DNA of 64,000 nt from Microbacterium salitolerans (GCF_019720895.1 NZ_JAHKSH010000002.1:186001-250000); one strand, 5' to 3'. Positions 7,948-16,901 are shown, numbered from the stretch's first letter. The notes: generated from the letters alone by a model not told the origin. A program made the numbers and translations.

Positions 7948-9300
7948 ATGACAAGCAGCGCGTTCAGGAAGAGGCTTCTCGCCGCCGGCGGCACGGTCGC
8001 CGTCGCCGCGGCCGCCCTCACGGGATGCTCCGGCAGCGGCGCAGAAGCCACGTGCACGAACGAGATCAAGAACGACGAAGCGACCCAGGTCACGGTCTGG
8101 GCGTGGTATCCCGCCTTCGAGCAGGTCGTCGACCTGTTCAACGAGACGCACGACGACATCCAGGTGTGCTGGACCAACGCCGGTCAGGGCGCTGACGAGT
8201 ACAACAAGTTCTCGACGGCCCTCGAGGCCGGCTCGGGTGCTCCCGACGTGATCATGCTCGAGTCCGAGCAGATCCCGACGTTCTCGATCCAGGAGGGGCT
8301 CGTCGACCTTTCCGACCACGGCGCCGACGAGCTCGCGAGCGAGTACACCGAGGGCGCCTGGCAGGACGTCTCCAGCGGCGACGGCGTCTACGCGATTCCC
8401 GTGGACGGTGGGCCGATGGGCATGCTGTACCGCCAGGACATCTTCGACGAGTACGGCATCGAGGTTCCGACGACCTGGGAGGAGTTCCGAGAAGCCGCGC
8501 AGAAGCTTCAGGACGAGGGCGCGCCGGGCGTGCTCGCCGACTTCCCGCCGAACGGCGGCGCCTACCTCTACGCCCTGATGGCGCAGGCCGGAGCCGAGCC
8601 GTTCTCGTACGACGCGGCGAAGCCCACGGAGACGGGCATCGACGTCAACAGCGACGAGGCGAAGCAGGTCATGGAGTACTGGGACGGCATGGTGCAGGAC
8701 GGCCTGGTCGCGACAGACGATGCGTTCACGGCCGAGTACAACACGAAGCTCGTCGACGGAACGTACGCGGTCTACGTCGCGGCGGCATGGGGCCCCGGCT
8801 ACCTCGGTGGTCTCGAGGACGCCGACGCGGATGCCCAGTGGCGCGCCGCTCCGGTTCCGCAGTGGGATCCCGCCGACCCCGCCCAGATCAACTGGGGCGG
8901 ATCCACGTTCGCCGTGACGACGCACACACCCGAGGAGCGCCTCGACGCGGCCGCCACGGTCGCGATGGACATCATGCGCACCGAGGAGGCGTGGCAGATC
9001 GGCATCGACGAGGCCGCCCTCTTCCCGCTGTGGACGCCGGTCCTCGAGTCCGAGGAATTCGCCCAGAAGGAGTACCCCTTCTTCGACGGTCAGAAGATCA
9101 ACGAAGAGGTCTTCCTCGAGGCGGCGGCGGGCTACTCGGGCTTCGGGTTCAGCCCGTTCCAGGTCTACGCCTATGACCAGACGAACGAGCAGATGTTCGC
9201 GATGGCCGAGGGGGAGAAGGACGCCTCCCAGGCGCTGGACGACCTCCAGGAGACGCTCGAGACGTACGCCACCAACCAGGGCTTCGAGCTCACCGAGTGA
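7948..9300 (+). CDS. ABC transporter sugar-binding lipoprotein (CUT1 family)
   Basis: 450-residue extracellular solute-binding protein, family 1. It has a lipoprotein signal: basic start (FRKRLL), hydrophobic stretch, lipobox LTGC with Cys27 as the lipidated residue, then a Ser/Gly-rich tether. The mature protein shows the typical VTVWAWYPAFEQ start and LVDLSD region. ATG 7948 is chosen because it gives a proper signal peptide; AGAGGA lies 11 nt upstream, a rather long gap. Two permease genes and an intracellular arabinofuranosidase follow, so the ligand is inferred to be an arabino-oligosaccharide. Confidence 0.92.
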   Translation: MTSSAFRKRLLAAGGTVAVAAAALTGCSGSGAEATCTNEIKNDEATQVTVWAWYPAFEQVVDLFNETHDDIQVCWTNAGQGADEYNKFSTALEAGSGAPDVIMLESEQIPTFSIQEGLVDLSDHGADELASEYTEGAWQDVSSGDGVYAIPVDGGPMGMLYRQDIFDEYGIEVPTTWEEFREAAQKLQDEGAPGVLADFPPNGGAYLYALMAQAGAEPFSYDAAKPTETGIDVNSDEAKQVMEYWDGMVQDGLVATDDAFTAEYNTKLVDGTYAVYVAAAWGPGYLGGLEDADADAQWRAAPVPQWDPADPAQINWGGSTFAVTTHTPEERLDAAATVAMDIMRTEEAWQIGIDEAALFPLWTPVLESEEFAQKEYPFFDGQKINEEVFLEAAAGYSGFGFSPFQVYAYDQTNEQMFAMAEGEKDASQALDDLQETLETYATNQGFELTE

Positions 9301-9306
9301 CGACGC

Positions 9307-9347
9307 CCGCGGGGCCGGCCTCCCGTCCGGCGGGGCCGGCCCCGCGG
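9307..9347 (+). repeat. GC-only stem-loop between binding-protein and permease genes
   Basis: Perfect 14-bp inverted repeat (9307-9320 with 9334-9347) with a 13-nt loop, between the binding-protein stop and the first permease. Hairpins at this place in sugar ABC operons often protect the upstream mRNA or partly terminate, so the binding protein is made in excess. That role is inferred here. Confidence 0.75.
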
Positions 9348-9362
9348 TGATCAGGAGACATC

Positions 9363-10283
9363 ATGACTACCGCAACTCTGGTCACCGGAGGTCGGCAGCG
9401 GAGCCGAGGCGGCCTGAAGCGTCAGTGGTTCGGCTGGATCTACGTCCTGCCGTTCCTCGTCGTCTTCGCGCTGTTCCTCGTCATCCCGCTCGGCTACGCC
9501 TTCTGGATGAGCCTGTTCGAATCGACCCTCGCGGGCGGCGAGCAGTTCACGGGGCTCGCCAACTACGCGCGCGCGTTCACGGATCCGCTGTTCCTCGAAG
9601 GACTCGGACGCGTCGCCCTGTACGGGATCGTCATGATCCCGATGCAGCTGGGCGTGGCCCTCGTGGCGGCGCTCCTGCTCGACACGCTCGCGACGCGCCT
9701 CGCGAGTCTCACACGGCTGCTCATCTTCGTGCCGTACTCGATTCCGATCGTGATCGGCGCCCTGATGTGGAGCTTCCTCTACAGTCCGCGCTTCGGTCCC
9801 GCCGCGACGATCTTCACGATCTTCGGCGCCGAGACCCCCAACCTGCTCGGTCCCGACACGATCTTCGGGGCCCTCGTCAACGTCGTCACGTGGCAGTGGT
9901 CCGGCTACTACATGATCGTCATCTACGCCGCGCTGCGGTCGATCGACCCGTCGATCTACGAGGCCGCCCGCATCGACGGCGCGAGCGGCCTGCAGACGGC
10001 GCTGCGCATCAAGATCCCGATGATCTCGTCGTCGATGGTGATGGTGCTCACGTTCGCCCTGATCGGAACCCTTCAGTTCTTCACGGAGCCCGTCGTCCTC
10101 CGGGGCGTCGCCGAGGGATCTATCACGGCGTCGTACACGCCGAACATGTACGTGTTCGCATTGGCGTTCAACTACAGCCAGTTCAACTACGCCTCGACGA
10201 TCGCGTTCTCCCTCGGACTCATCGTGTTCATCGGGTCGTTCCTGTTCCTCTTCCTCACGCGCAAGCAGAGCGGACTGAAGTGA
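9363..10283 (+). CDS. ABC sugar transporter permease (MalF type)
   Basis: 306-residue inner-membrane subunit of a CUT1 importer with about six transmembrane segments; the first is at about residues 22-45 (IYVLPFLVVFALFLVIPLGY). The EAA loop that docks the ATPase is visible as YEAARIDGASGLQTALRIKI. AGGAGA lies 4 nt before the ATG. Its stop overlaps the next permease start (TGATG). It works with the binding protein upstream. Confidence 0.93.
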   Translation: MTTATLVTGGRQRSRGGLKRQWFGWIYVLPFLVVFALFLVIPLGYAFWMSLFESTLAGGEQFTGLANYARAFTDPLFLEGLGRVALYGIVMIPMQLGVALVAALLLDTLATRLASLTRLLIFVPYSIPIVIGALMWSFLYSPRFGPAATIFTIFGAETPNLLGPDTIFGALVNVVTWQWSGYYMIVIYAALRSIDPSIYEAARIDGASGLQTALRIKIPMISSSMVMVLTFALIGTLQFFTEPVVLRGVAEGSITASYTPNMYVFALAFNYSQFNYASTIAFSLGLIVFIGSFLFLFLTRKQSGLK

Positions 10284-11206
10284 TGTCCACGAAGATCGAC
10301 GATGCCACGCATACGACCGTCACCGGCCTCCCGAAGCGCGTGAACCGCGGTGCGGGCAAGCGCACCGGCGGGCGGCGGATCGGATCCCACGCCCTGCTCG
10401 TGATCCTCGCGATCTACTTCGTCTTCCCGCTGTGGTGGCTGTTCGTGGCCGCGACGAAGTCGACGCCGGAGCTGTTCAACACGGGGCCGTTCTGGTTCGG
10501 AGATATCACGCACTTCTTCGACAACATCGTCGGGCTGTTCACGCAGAAGGGCGGCGTCTACTGGCAGTGGATGGGCAACTCGTTCCTGTACGCCTTCGCC
10601 GGCGGACTCGGGGCCACCGTCCTGGCCGTGTTCGCGGGATACGGATTCGCGAAGTACCGCTTCAAGGGACGCGGCGTGGTGTTCGGGTTCGTCCTCGGCG
10701 CCATCATGGTGCCGCCGACGGCGCTCGCCGTCCCGACGTTCGTGCTCCTCAGCGACTACGGGATCATCAACACCGCCTGGGCCGTCATCCTGCCGTCGCT
10801 GCTCAACCCGTTCGGCGTCTATCTCATGCGCATCTACACGCAGGACGCCGTGCCCGACGAGATGCTCGAAGCAGCCCGCATCGACGGGGCGGGGGAGTTC
10901 CGGACGTTCTTCCAGGTTGCGCTGCCGATGCTCCGCCCCGCAATCGTGACGGTGCTCCTGCTCGCCATCGTGGGCGTCTGGAACAACTTCTTCCTGCCGC
11001 TCGTCGTCCTGACAGATGAGTCGCTCCTGCCCGTCACCGTCGGCCTCAACCGCTGGACCGTGCTGTCCAACGCGGGTGCGGGCGGCGAGCAGGTCTGGAA
11101 TCTCATCACGTCCGGTGCGTTCGTCTCGATCCTGCCCCTGATCCTGTCGTTCCTGTTCCTGCAGCGGTACTGGCAGGGCGGGCTCGCCATCGGAAGCATC
11201 AAGTAA
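10283..11206 (+). CDS. ABC sugar transporter permease (MalG type)
   Basis: 307-residue second membrane subunit of the importer. It has a polar N-terminus (about 35 residues) and then hydrophobic segments starting HALLVILAIYFVFPLWWL. The EAA loop is LEAARIDGAGEFRTFFQVAL. The start ATG 10283 overlaps the previous stop (TGATG). No ATP-binding subunit gene is in the operon. In actinobacteria and firmicutes such CUT1 systems commonly share one MsiK/UgpC-type ATPase encoded elsewhere. Confidence 0.93.
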   Translation: MSTKIDDATHTTVTGLPKRVNRGAGKRTGGRRIGSHALLVILAIYFVFPLWWLFVAATKSTPELFNTGPFWFGDITHFFDNIVGLFTQKGGVYWQWMGNSFLYAFAGGLGATVLAVFAGYGFAKYRFKGRGVVFGFVLGAIMVPPTALAVPTFVLLSDYGIINTAWAVILPSLLNPFGVYLMRIYTQDAVPDEMLEAARIDGAGEFRTFFQVALPMLRPAIVTVLLLAIVGVWNNFFLPLVVLTDESLLPVTVGLNRWTVLSNAGAGGEQVWNLITSGAFVSILPLILSFLFLQRYWQGGLAIGSIK

Positions 11207-11222
11207 CACCGAAGGAGTACCT

Positions 11223-12734
11223 GTGCCCACCGCACGCATGACCATCGACCCGCACTTCACCGTCGGGCCCATCCGCCGCAATCTGTTCGGCGGGTTCGTC
11301 GAGCACCTCGGGCGTCACGTCTACGACGGGATCTACGAGCCCGGCCACGAGACGGCCGACGCCGAGGGGTTCCGCCAGGACGTCATCGAGCTCGTGCGCG
11401 AGCTGGGTGTCGCGACGATCCGCTACCCCGGGGGCAACTTCGTGTCGGGCTTCAAGTGGGAGGACAGCGTCGGGCCCCGCGAGGAGCGTCCGCGCCGGCT
11501 CGACCTCGCCTGGCACTCGACCGAGACCAACGAGGTCGGCATGCACGAGTTCCGCTCGTGGCTCGACAAGGTCGGCAGCGATCTCATGCTCGCCGTGAAC
11601 CTCGGCACGCGCGGCACCGCCGAGGCTCTCGACCTGCTCGAGTACGCCAACTTCCCCGGCGGAACCGCGCTGTCCGACCGCCGCATCGCGAACGGTGAGA
11701 AGGATCCGTTCGACGTCAAGATCTGGTGCCTGGGCAACGAGATGGACGGGCCCTGGCAGATCGGCCACCGGTCGGCGGACGACTACGGCAAGATCGCCTC
11801 GCAGACGGCGAAGGCGATGCGCCAGCTGGACCCGCGCGTCGAGCTGGTCGCGTGCGGATCCTCGAGCGCGCACATGCCGACGTTCGGCGAGTGGGAGCGC
11901 GTCGTGCTCCACCACACCTACGACGACGTCGACTACATCTCGTGCCACGCCTACTACGAGGCGAAGGACGGCGACATCGGCTCGTTCCTCGCCTCGGCGG
12001 TCGACATGGACGGCTTCATCGACACGGTCGTGAAGACCGCGGATCACGTCGGCGCAGTCAGGGGCTCGTCCAAGAAGATCGACATCTCGTTCGACGAGTG
12101 GAACGTCTGGTACCAGCGGCGCTTCCACGACGAGGAGCGGATGACGGGCATCGAGAACTGGCCCGTCGCCCCGCGCCTGCTCGAGGATCACTATTCGGTC
12201 GTCGACGCGGTCGTCTTCGGCAACCTCATGATCTCGCTGCTGAAGCACGCCGATCGCGTGACGACCGCGTCGCTCGCGCAGCTCGTCAACGTCATCGCGC
12301 CGATCATGACCGAGCCCGGCGGCCCGGCCTGGCGTCAGACGACGTTCTTCCCGTTCTCGATCACGTCGCGACTCGCGCGCGGCGAGGCGCTCGAGCTCAA
12401 GCTCGACGCGCCGACGTACGAGACCGCGGAGTACGGCGAGGTGCCCCTCGTCGACGCCGTGGCGACGCGGGATCCGGAGACGGGCGAGGCGGCCGTGTTC
12501 CTCGTGAACCGCTCGCAGTCCGAGCAGCTCGAGCTGTCGATCGACGTCGCGGGTCTCGGGGACGTCACCGTGCGCGAGACGCACACGATCTCCGACGACG
12601 ACATCCACGCGAAGAACACGCTCGACGACCGCGAGCGGGTGGCGCCGAAGGCCAACGCGTCGGCGCGGATCTCGGACGGGACGCTCACGGTGACGCTGCC
12701 GGCCGTATCCTGGACGGCGCTGAGCCTCGGCTGA
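11223..12734 (+). CDS. abfA: Alpha-L-arabinofuranosidase, glycoside hydrolase family 51
   Basis: 503-residue GH51 enzyme that releases L-arabinose from arabino-oligosaccharides with retention of configuration. The acid/base glutamate is E173 in CLGNEMDGPWQIGH and the nucleophile is E292 in SFDEWNVWYQRR. A (beta/alpha)8 barrel is followed by a C-terminal beta-sandwich (about residues 390-503). The start is GTG 11223, with AAGGAG 5 nt upstream (11212-11217). There is no signal peptide, so it acts in the cytoplasm on sugars brought in by the importer encoded just before it. Confidence 0.96.
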   Translation: MPTARMTIDPHFTVGPIRRNLFGGFVEHLGRHVYDGIYEPGHETADAEGFRQDVIELVRELGVATIRYPGGNFVSGFKWEDSVGPREERPRRLDLAWHSTETNEVGMHEFRSWLDKVGSDLMLAVNLGTRGTAEALDLLEYANFPGGTALSDRRIANGEKDPFDVKIWCLGNEMDGPWQIGHRSADDYGKIASQTAKAMRQLDPRVELVACGSSSAHMPTFGEWERVVLHHTYDDVDYISCHAYYEAKDGDIGSFLASAVDMDGFIDTVVKTADHVGAVRGSSKKIDISFDEWNVWYQRRFHDEERMTGIENWPVAPRLLEDHYSVVDAVVFGNLMISLLKHADRVTTASLAQLVNVIAPIMTEPGGPAWRQTTFFPFSITSRLARGEALELKLDAPTYETAEYGEVPLVDAVATRDPETGEAAVFLVNRSQSEQLELSIDVAGLGDVTVRETHTISDDDIHAKNTLDDRERVAPKANASARISDGTLTVTLPAVSWTALSLG

Positions 12735-12746
12735 CGAGGCTGATCT

Positions 12747-12798
12747 GCGCGGTTCCCGCGGGCGATCTCGACTTCGTGGTCGCCCGCGGGAACCGCGC
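12747..12798 (+). terminator. Long hairpin terminator after abfA
   Basis: Perfect 19-bp inverted repeat (12747-12765 with 12780-12798) around a 14-nt loop. It fills the gap between abfA and the alditol oxidase gene and closes the importer-abfA unit. No T-run follows. Confidence 0.85.
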
Positions 12799-12821
12799 GC
12801 TCATTCGAACGGAGAACAAGG

Positions 12822-14075
12822 ATGACGATGTCGTCGGAGCGCAACTGGGCCGAGAACCTGACATACGGGGCGGCGCGCATCGCGCGCCCGGAATCGGTCG
12901 GTGCGCTGCGCAAGATGCTGGCCCGCGGCGGATCCGTGCGCGCGCTCGGCACGCGGCACTGCTTCAACGACATCGCCGACACGGACGGCACGCTCGTCTC
13001 GCTCGAGCGCCTGCCGCACGACGTCGAGATCGACGGCGACGTCGCGCGGATCTCCGGCGGCGCCCGCTACGGCGACATCGCGCTCGATCTGCACACGTCG
13101 GGCAGAGCGCTCGCGAATCTCGCATCGCTGCCGCACATCTCAGTCGCCGGCGCCGTCGCCACCGGCACGCACGGATCCGGTGACCGCACGCCGTCGCTCG
13201 CGGCGGCCGTGCGCGCGCTCACGTTCGCGACCGCCTCGGGCGACCTCGTGACGCTGCGTCGCGGCGACGCCGACTTCGCCGGCGCGGTCGTGCACCTCGG
13301 GTCGCTCGGCATCGTGACGGAGCTCGAGCTCGAGACGGAGCCCGCGTACGACGTCGCGCAGACGGTGTTCGATGCGCCGCGTTGGGACCGGATCCTCGAG
13401 GACGTCGACGGTGTGACATCGCTCGGCGACAGCGTGAGCATCTTCACGACGTGGCGAGAACCCGATCACGCCGACCAGCTGTGGGTGAAGACGCGAGCCG
13501 GCCGCGAGATCGATCTCGCTCGCGTCGCGGCGCTCGGCGCGCGCGCCGCCGACGGGCCGCGGCACCCGATCCCGGGCGTCGCGCCCGATGCGTGCGGTGC
13601 GCAGGGGGGCATCTCCGGCCCCTGGTACGAGCAGCTGCCGCACTTCCGGCTCGACTTCACCCCGTCCGTCGGGGCGGAACTGCAGAGCGAGTATCTGCTG
13701 CCACGTGCCGACGCGGCCGCCGCGATCGAGGCCGTGCGCGGCATCGCCGATCGCATCTCGCCGCACCTCCACATCTGCGAGATCCGGACGATCGCCGCCG
13801 ACGACCTCTGGCTGAGCCCGTCGAACGGCCGCGATTCCGTCGGGCTGCACTTCACATGGCACCACGACGAGCCCGCGGTTCGCGAGATCCTGCCGATCCT
13901 CGAGGCGGCGCTCGACCCGTTCGACGCGCGCCCGCACTGGGGCAAGCTGTTCACGATGGATCCCGCGCGGATCCGTGCGCTCTATCCGCAGTGGGACGAC
14001 TTCCGCGATCTGCGGAAGAGGATCGACCCCTCCGGGCGATTCCAGAACGCATACACGCGTCGGCTCGGTCTGTGA
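12822..14075 (+). CDS. FAD-dependent alditol (xylitol) oxidase
   Basis: 417-residue VAO-type flavoprotein with an FAD-binding domain (about 14-180) and a C-terminal D-arabinono-lactone-oxidase-like domain. It matches the size of Streptomyces alditol oxidase AldO (418 aa). The histidine in ALGTRHCFNDIADTDG is residue 46, the position of the covalent flavin link in AldO. The FAD loop GAVATGTHGSGD is also present. Such enzymes oxidise polyols such as xylitol at C1 with O2, giving an aldose and H2O2. GGAG lies 7 nt before the ATG. It sits between the arabinose genes and a LacI gene, so a pentitol substrate is plausible but unproven. Confidence 0.85.
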   Translation: MTMSSERNWAENLTYGAARIARPESVGALRKMLARGGSVRALGTRHCFNDIADTDGTLVSLERLPHDVEIDGDVARISGGARYGDIALDLHTSGRALANLASLPHISVAGAVATGTHGSGDRTPSLAAAVRALTFATASGDLVTLRRGDADFAGAVVHLGSLGIVTELELETEPAYDVAQTVFDAPRWDRILEDVDGVTSLGDSVSIFTTWREPDHADQLWVKTRAGREIDLARVAALGARAADGPRHPIPGVAPDACGAQGGISGPWYEQLPHFRLDFTPSVGAELQSEYLLPRADAAAAIEAVRGIADRISPHLHICEIRTIAADDLWLSPSNGRDSVGLHFTWHHDEPAVREILPILEAALDPFDARPHWGKLFTMDPARIRALYPQWDDFRDLRKRIDPSGRFQNAYTRRLGL

Positions 14076-14115
14076 GCCACGGAGCGAGTGACGACATGCG
14101 CGCAGAGGGGGAATA

Positions 14116-15120
14116 ATGGCGGCGACGCTGAAGGACGTGGCGCGTGAGGCGGGAGTGTCGATCAAGACCGTCTCCAACGTGATCCACGACTACCCGCATA
14201 TCCGGTCGTCGACACGGGAGCGCGTCCAGCAGGCCATCGCCTCGCTGGGCTACACCCCGAACCAGACCGCGCGGAATCTGCGCTCGGGGCGCACAGGCGT
14301 GATCGCGCTCGCGGTGCCCGACCTGTCGCTGAGCTACTTCGCCGAGCTCGCGGCGTCGGTGATCGCGGCGGCCGAGGAGCTGGATCTCGCCGTGCAGGTG
14401 GAGCAGACGGTCGGAACGCGCGAACGCGAGATCGAGCTGCTGCGCACACCGCGCCTGCGGATGACCGACGGCGTGATCTTCAGCCCCCTCGAGATGGGGC
14501 AGGACGACGCCGAGCACCTCGCCGTCGACTACCCGCTCGTGCTGCTCGGCGAGCGCATCTTCGACGGACCGGTCGACCATGTCACGATGCGCAACGTCGC
14601 GGCCGCGCGCGCCGCGACGGAGTTCCTGCTGGACCGCGGACGCACGCGTATCGCGATCGTCGGCGCGCACGAGGGCGAGGTCATCGGATCCGCGGGGCTG
14701 CGCCTGCGCGGGTACCGCGAGGCCCTGACGGCGCGCGGCGTGCCGTACGACGAGTCGCTCGTCGCGTCGGCGGGCGAGTGGCATCGCGTCGACGGCCTCC
14801 AGGCGACCCGCGAGCTGCTCGGGCGCGGCGTCGAGTTCGACGCGGTCTTCGCGCTCAACGACACGCTCGCCTTCGGGGCGATCCGCGCGCTCGAGGAGTC
14901 GGGGCATCATGTCCCGAGCGACGTCGCCGTCATCGGATACGACGACATCAGCGAGGCCGCCTACTCGCTTCCCACGCTCACGACCGTCGATCCCGGTCGC
15001 GACTGGATCGCCCAGCGTGCGGTCGAGGCGCTCGTCGAGCGCATCGAGGATCCGACCGCCGCACCGCGCACGATGCTGGCCGACTTCCGTGTCGTCGAGC
15101 GGGAGTCGACCGGGGGCTGA
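14116..15120 (+). CDS. LacI-family transcriptional regulator (second)
   Basis: 334-residue LacI/GalR repressor. Its helix-turn-helix is at about residues 5-24 (LKDVAREAGVSIKTVSNVIH), followed by a hinge (LGYTPNQTARNLRSGRTG) and an effector domain ending VIGYDDISEAAYSLPTLTT. AGAGGGGG precedes the ATG. The specificity residues of the recognition helix are I16-K17, unlike H-Q in the first LacI protein, so it should read a different operator. The TACAACGTTGTA site at 7888 is the best candidate in the window. Its stop abuts the stop of the convergent gene with no spacing. Confidence 0.9.
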   Translation: MAATLKDVAREAGVSIKTVSNVIHDYPHIRSSTRERVQQAIASLGYTPNQTARNLRSGRTGVIALAVPDLSLSYFAELAASVIAAAEELDLAVQVEQTVGTREREIELLRTPRLRMTDGVIFSPLEMGQDDAEHLAVDYPLVLLGERIFDGPVDHVTMRNVAAARAATEFLLDRGRTRIAIVGAHEGEVIGSAGLRLRGYREALTARGVPYDESLVASAGEWHRVDGLQATRELLGRGVEFDAVFALNDTLAFGAIRALEESGHHVPSDVAVIGYDDISEAAYSLPTLTTVDPGRDWIAQRAVEALVERIEDPTAAPRTMLADFRVVERESTGG

Positions 15121-15390
15121 CTACTTCTTGCGACCCTTGGGCGTCGAGGTGACCGACGTCGCGTACTTGCGCTCGTGACCCGAGATCGGCGAGTCCTCCG
15201 AGACGCTTTCGCCGCGCGACGCCTTGCGGATGTCTCGGATCATGCCGAGAGAGAGCGCGAACGTGATGCCCCAGCTGAGCCACGCGAGCGCCACGCGCCA
15301 CGTGAAGTCCTGGTGGCCGGAGCCCCTGAGGAGGGACCAGCCGCTCGTGACGGCGCCGATGATTCCCGTGCCGAGGAGATACTTGCGCAT
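15121..15390 (-). CDS. Small two-TM membrane protein of unknown function
   Basis: 89-residue protein, not recognised as a named family. It has a hydrophobic N-terminal segment (KYLLGTGIIGAVTSGWSLL), a second membrane segment (VALAWLSWGITFALSLGMI), and a basic hydrophilic tail ending TPKGRKK, which suggests a cytoplasmic C-terminus. ATG 15390 was chosen; a GTG 21 bp upstream is also in frame and neither has a Shine-Dalgarno sequence. It is convergent with the second lacI gene, their stop codons directly adjacent. Confidence 0.7.
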   Translation of the reverse strand: MRKYLLGTGIIGAVTSGWSLLRGSGHQDFTWRVALAWLSWGITFALSLGMIRDIRKASRGESVSEDSPISGHERKYATSVTSTPKGRKK

Positions 15391-15450
15391 GGGACCACGG
15401 TAGCGCGCCACCGGGGGATCTCGGCATTGCTCCGCGAACGCGCGCCTCAG

Positions 15451-15456
15451 TAGGCT
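15451..15456 (+). promoter_or_regulatory. Putative -10 box for otsA
   Basis: TAGGCT, with the start codon 23 nt further on and GGAGG (15469-15473) between. This suggests a short leader of about 15 nt with a normal ribosome-binding site. No clear -35 box. Confidence 0.45.
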
Positions 15457-15479
15457 GGCGAGCGACCCGGAGGTACGTC

Positions 15480-16901
15480 ATGTCTCGAGCGGATCTTGTC
15501 GTCGTAGCCAATCGACTCCCCGTCGACCGCGTGGAAGGACCAGATGGCGAGCCGACGTGGCGTCGTTCGCCCGGCGGTCTCGTCACCGCCCTCGAGCAGG
15601 TGATGCAGAACCTCGACGGCGCGTGGGTCGGGTGGGGAGGCAAGGCCGACCTCGAGGTCGAGCCGTTCGAGTTCGACGGCAACCTCCTCGTCCCTGTGAC
15701 GCTCACACCCGATGATCTGCGTGACTACTACGAGGGCTTCTCGAACGGCACGATCTGGCCGCTTTACCACGACGTCATCGCCGCGCCCGAGTTCAAGCGG
15801 TCGTGGTGGGACTCGTACGTCACCGTCAACCGCCGGTTCGCCGAAGCCGCGGCAGACGTCGTCGCCGAGGGCGGCTTCGTGTGGGTGCAGGACTATCAGC
15901 TGCAGCTCGTCCCGCAGATGATGCGCGAGCTGCGCCCCGACGTCACGATCGGGTACTTCCATCACATCCCGTTCCCCGCGTACGCCCTCTTCGCGCAGCT
16001 TCCCTGGCGAACGCAGGTGCTGCAGGGACTCCTCGGCGCCGACGTCATCGGGTTCCAGCGCGTGGCCGACGCCGGGAACTTCCAGCGGTCGATCCGCCGC
16101 CTCCTGAAGTACCCGACGAAGGGCGACACGGTCCAGGTGCCCGAGGGCGACGGAGCGTCGCGTCTCTCGATCGCCAAGCACTATCCGATCTCGATCGACG
16201 CGAACCATTTCATCGAGCTCGCCCGCCGCCCCGACATCATCGCCAGGGCGCAGGCGATCCGCGACCAGATCGGCTCGCAGAAGCTCATGCTCGGGGTCGA
16301 CCGGCTCGACTACACGAAGGGGATCCGTCATCGACTCAAGTCGTACGGCGAGCTGCTGGCGGACGGCAAGATCAAGGGGCACGAGGCCACGCTCGTGCAG
16401 ATCGCCAGCCCGAGCCGCCCCGGCGTCGAGGCCTACCAGGACCTCCGCGACGAGATCGAGAAGACGGTCGCGCGCATCAACGGCGACTACTCGACGGTCG
16501 AGAACACCGCCATCCGCTATCTCCACCAGGGGTACCCCCGCGAGGAGATGGTGGCGCTCTACCTGGCCGCCGACGTCATGCTGGTGACGGCGCTGCGCGA
16601 CGGCATGAATCTCGTCGCGAAGGAGTACGTGGCGGTCCGGGGCGACAACACCGGCGTACTCGTGCTGAGCGAGTTCGCCGGCGCCGCCGATGAGCTCGGG
16701 AGCGCCCTTCTCGTCAATCCGCACGACATCGAGGCGATGAAGGAGACCATGATGCGAGCCGTCGCGATGCCCGCGCCGGAGCAGGCTCGGCGCATGAAGA
16801 CGATGCGCCGCAAGGTGATCGACAACGACGTCGAGAAGTGGGGACGCACCTTCCTCGATGATCTCCGCGAGCTGCGCGACAGACGGAGGGAGACGCGATG
16901 A
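15480..16901 (+). CDS. otsA: Trehalose-6-phosphate synthase
   Basis: 473-residue glycosyltransferase family 20 enzyme making trehalose 6-phosphate from a nucleotide-glucose and glucose 6-phosphate. Hallmarks are the N-terminal VVVANRLPVDR, the loop PFPAYALFAQLPWR, the donor-site motif GVDRLDYTKGIRHRL, and the late DGMNLVAKEYVA. GGAGG lies 6 nt upstream of the ATG. The stop overlaps the start of otsB (ATGA), so the synthase and phosphatase are coupled. Trehalose acts as a stress protectant. Confidence 0.97.
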   Translation: MSRADLVVVANRLPVDRVEGPDGEPTWRRSPGGLVTALEQVMQNLDGAWVGWGGKADLEVEPFEFDGNLLVPVTLTPDDLRDYYEGFSNGTIWPLYHDVIAAPEFKRSWWDSYVTVNRRFAEAAADVVAEGGFVWVQDYQLQLVPQMMRELRPDVTIGYFHHIPFPAYALFAQLPWRTQVLQGLLGADVIGFQRVADAGNFQRSIRRLLKYPTKGDTVQVPEGDGASRLSIAKHYPISIDANHFIELARRPDIIARAQAIRDQIGSQKLMLGVDRLDYTKGIRHRLKSYGELLADGKIKGHEATLVQIASPSRPGVEAYQDLRDEIEKTVARINGDYSTVENTAIRYLHQGYPREEMVALYLAADVMLVTALRDGMNLVAKEYVAVRGDNTGVLVLSEFAGAADELGSALLVNPHDIEAMKETMMRAVAMPAPEQARRMKTMRRKVIDNDVEKWGRTFLDDLRELRDRRRETR

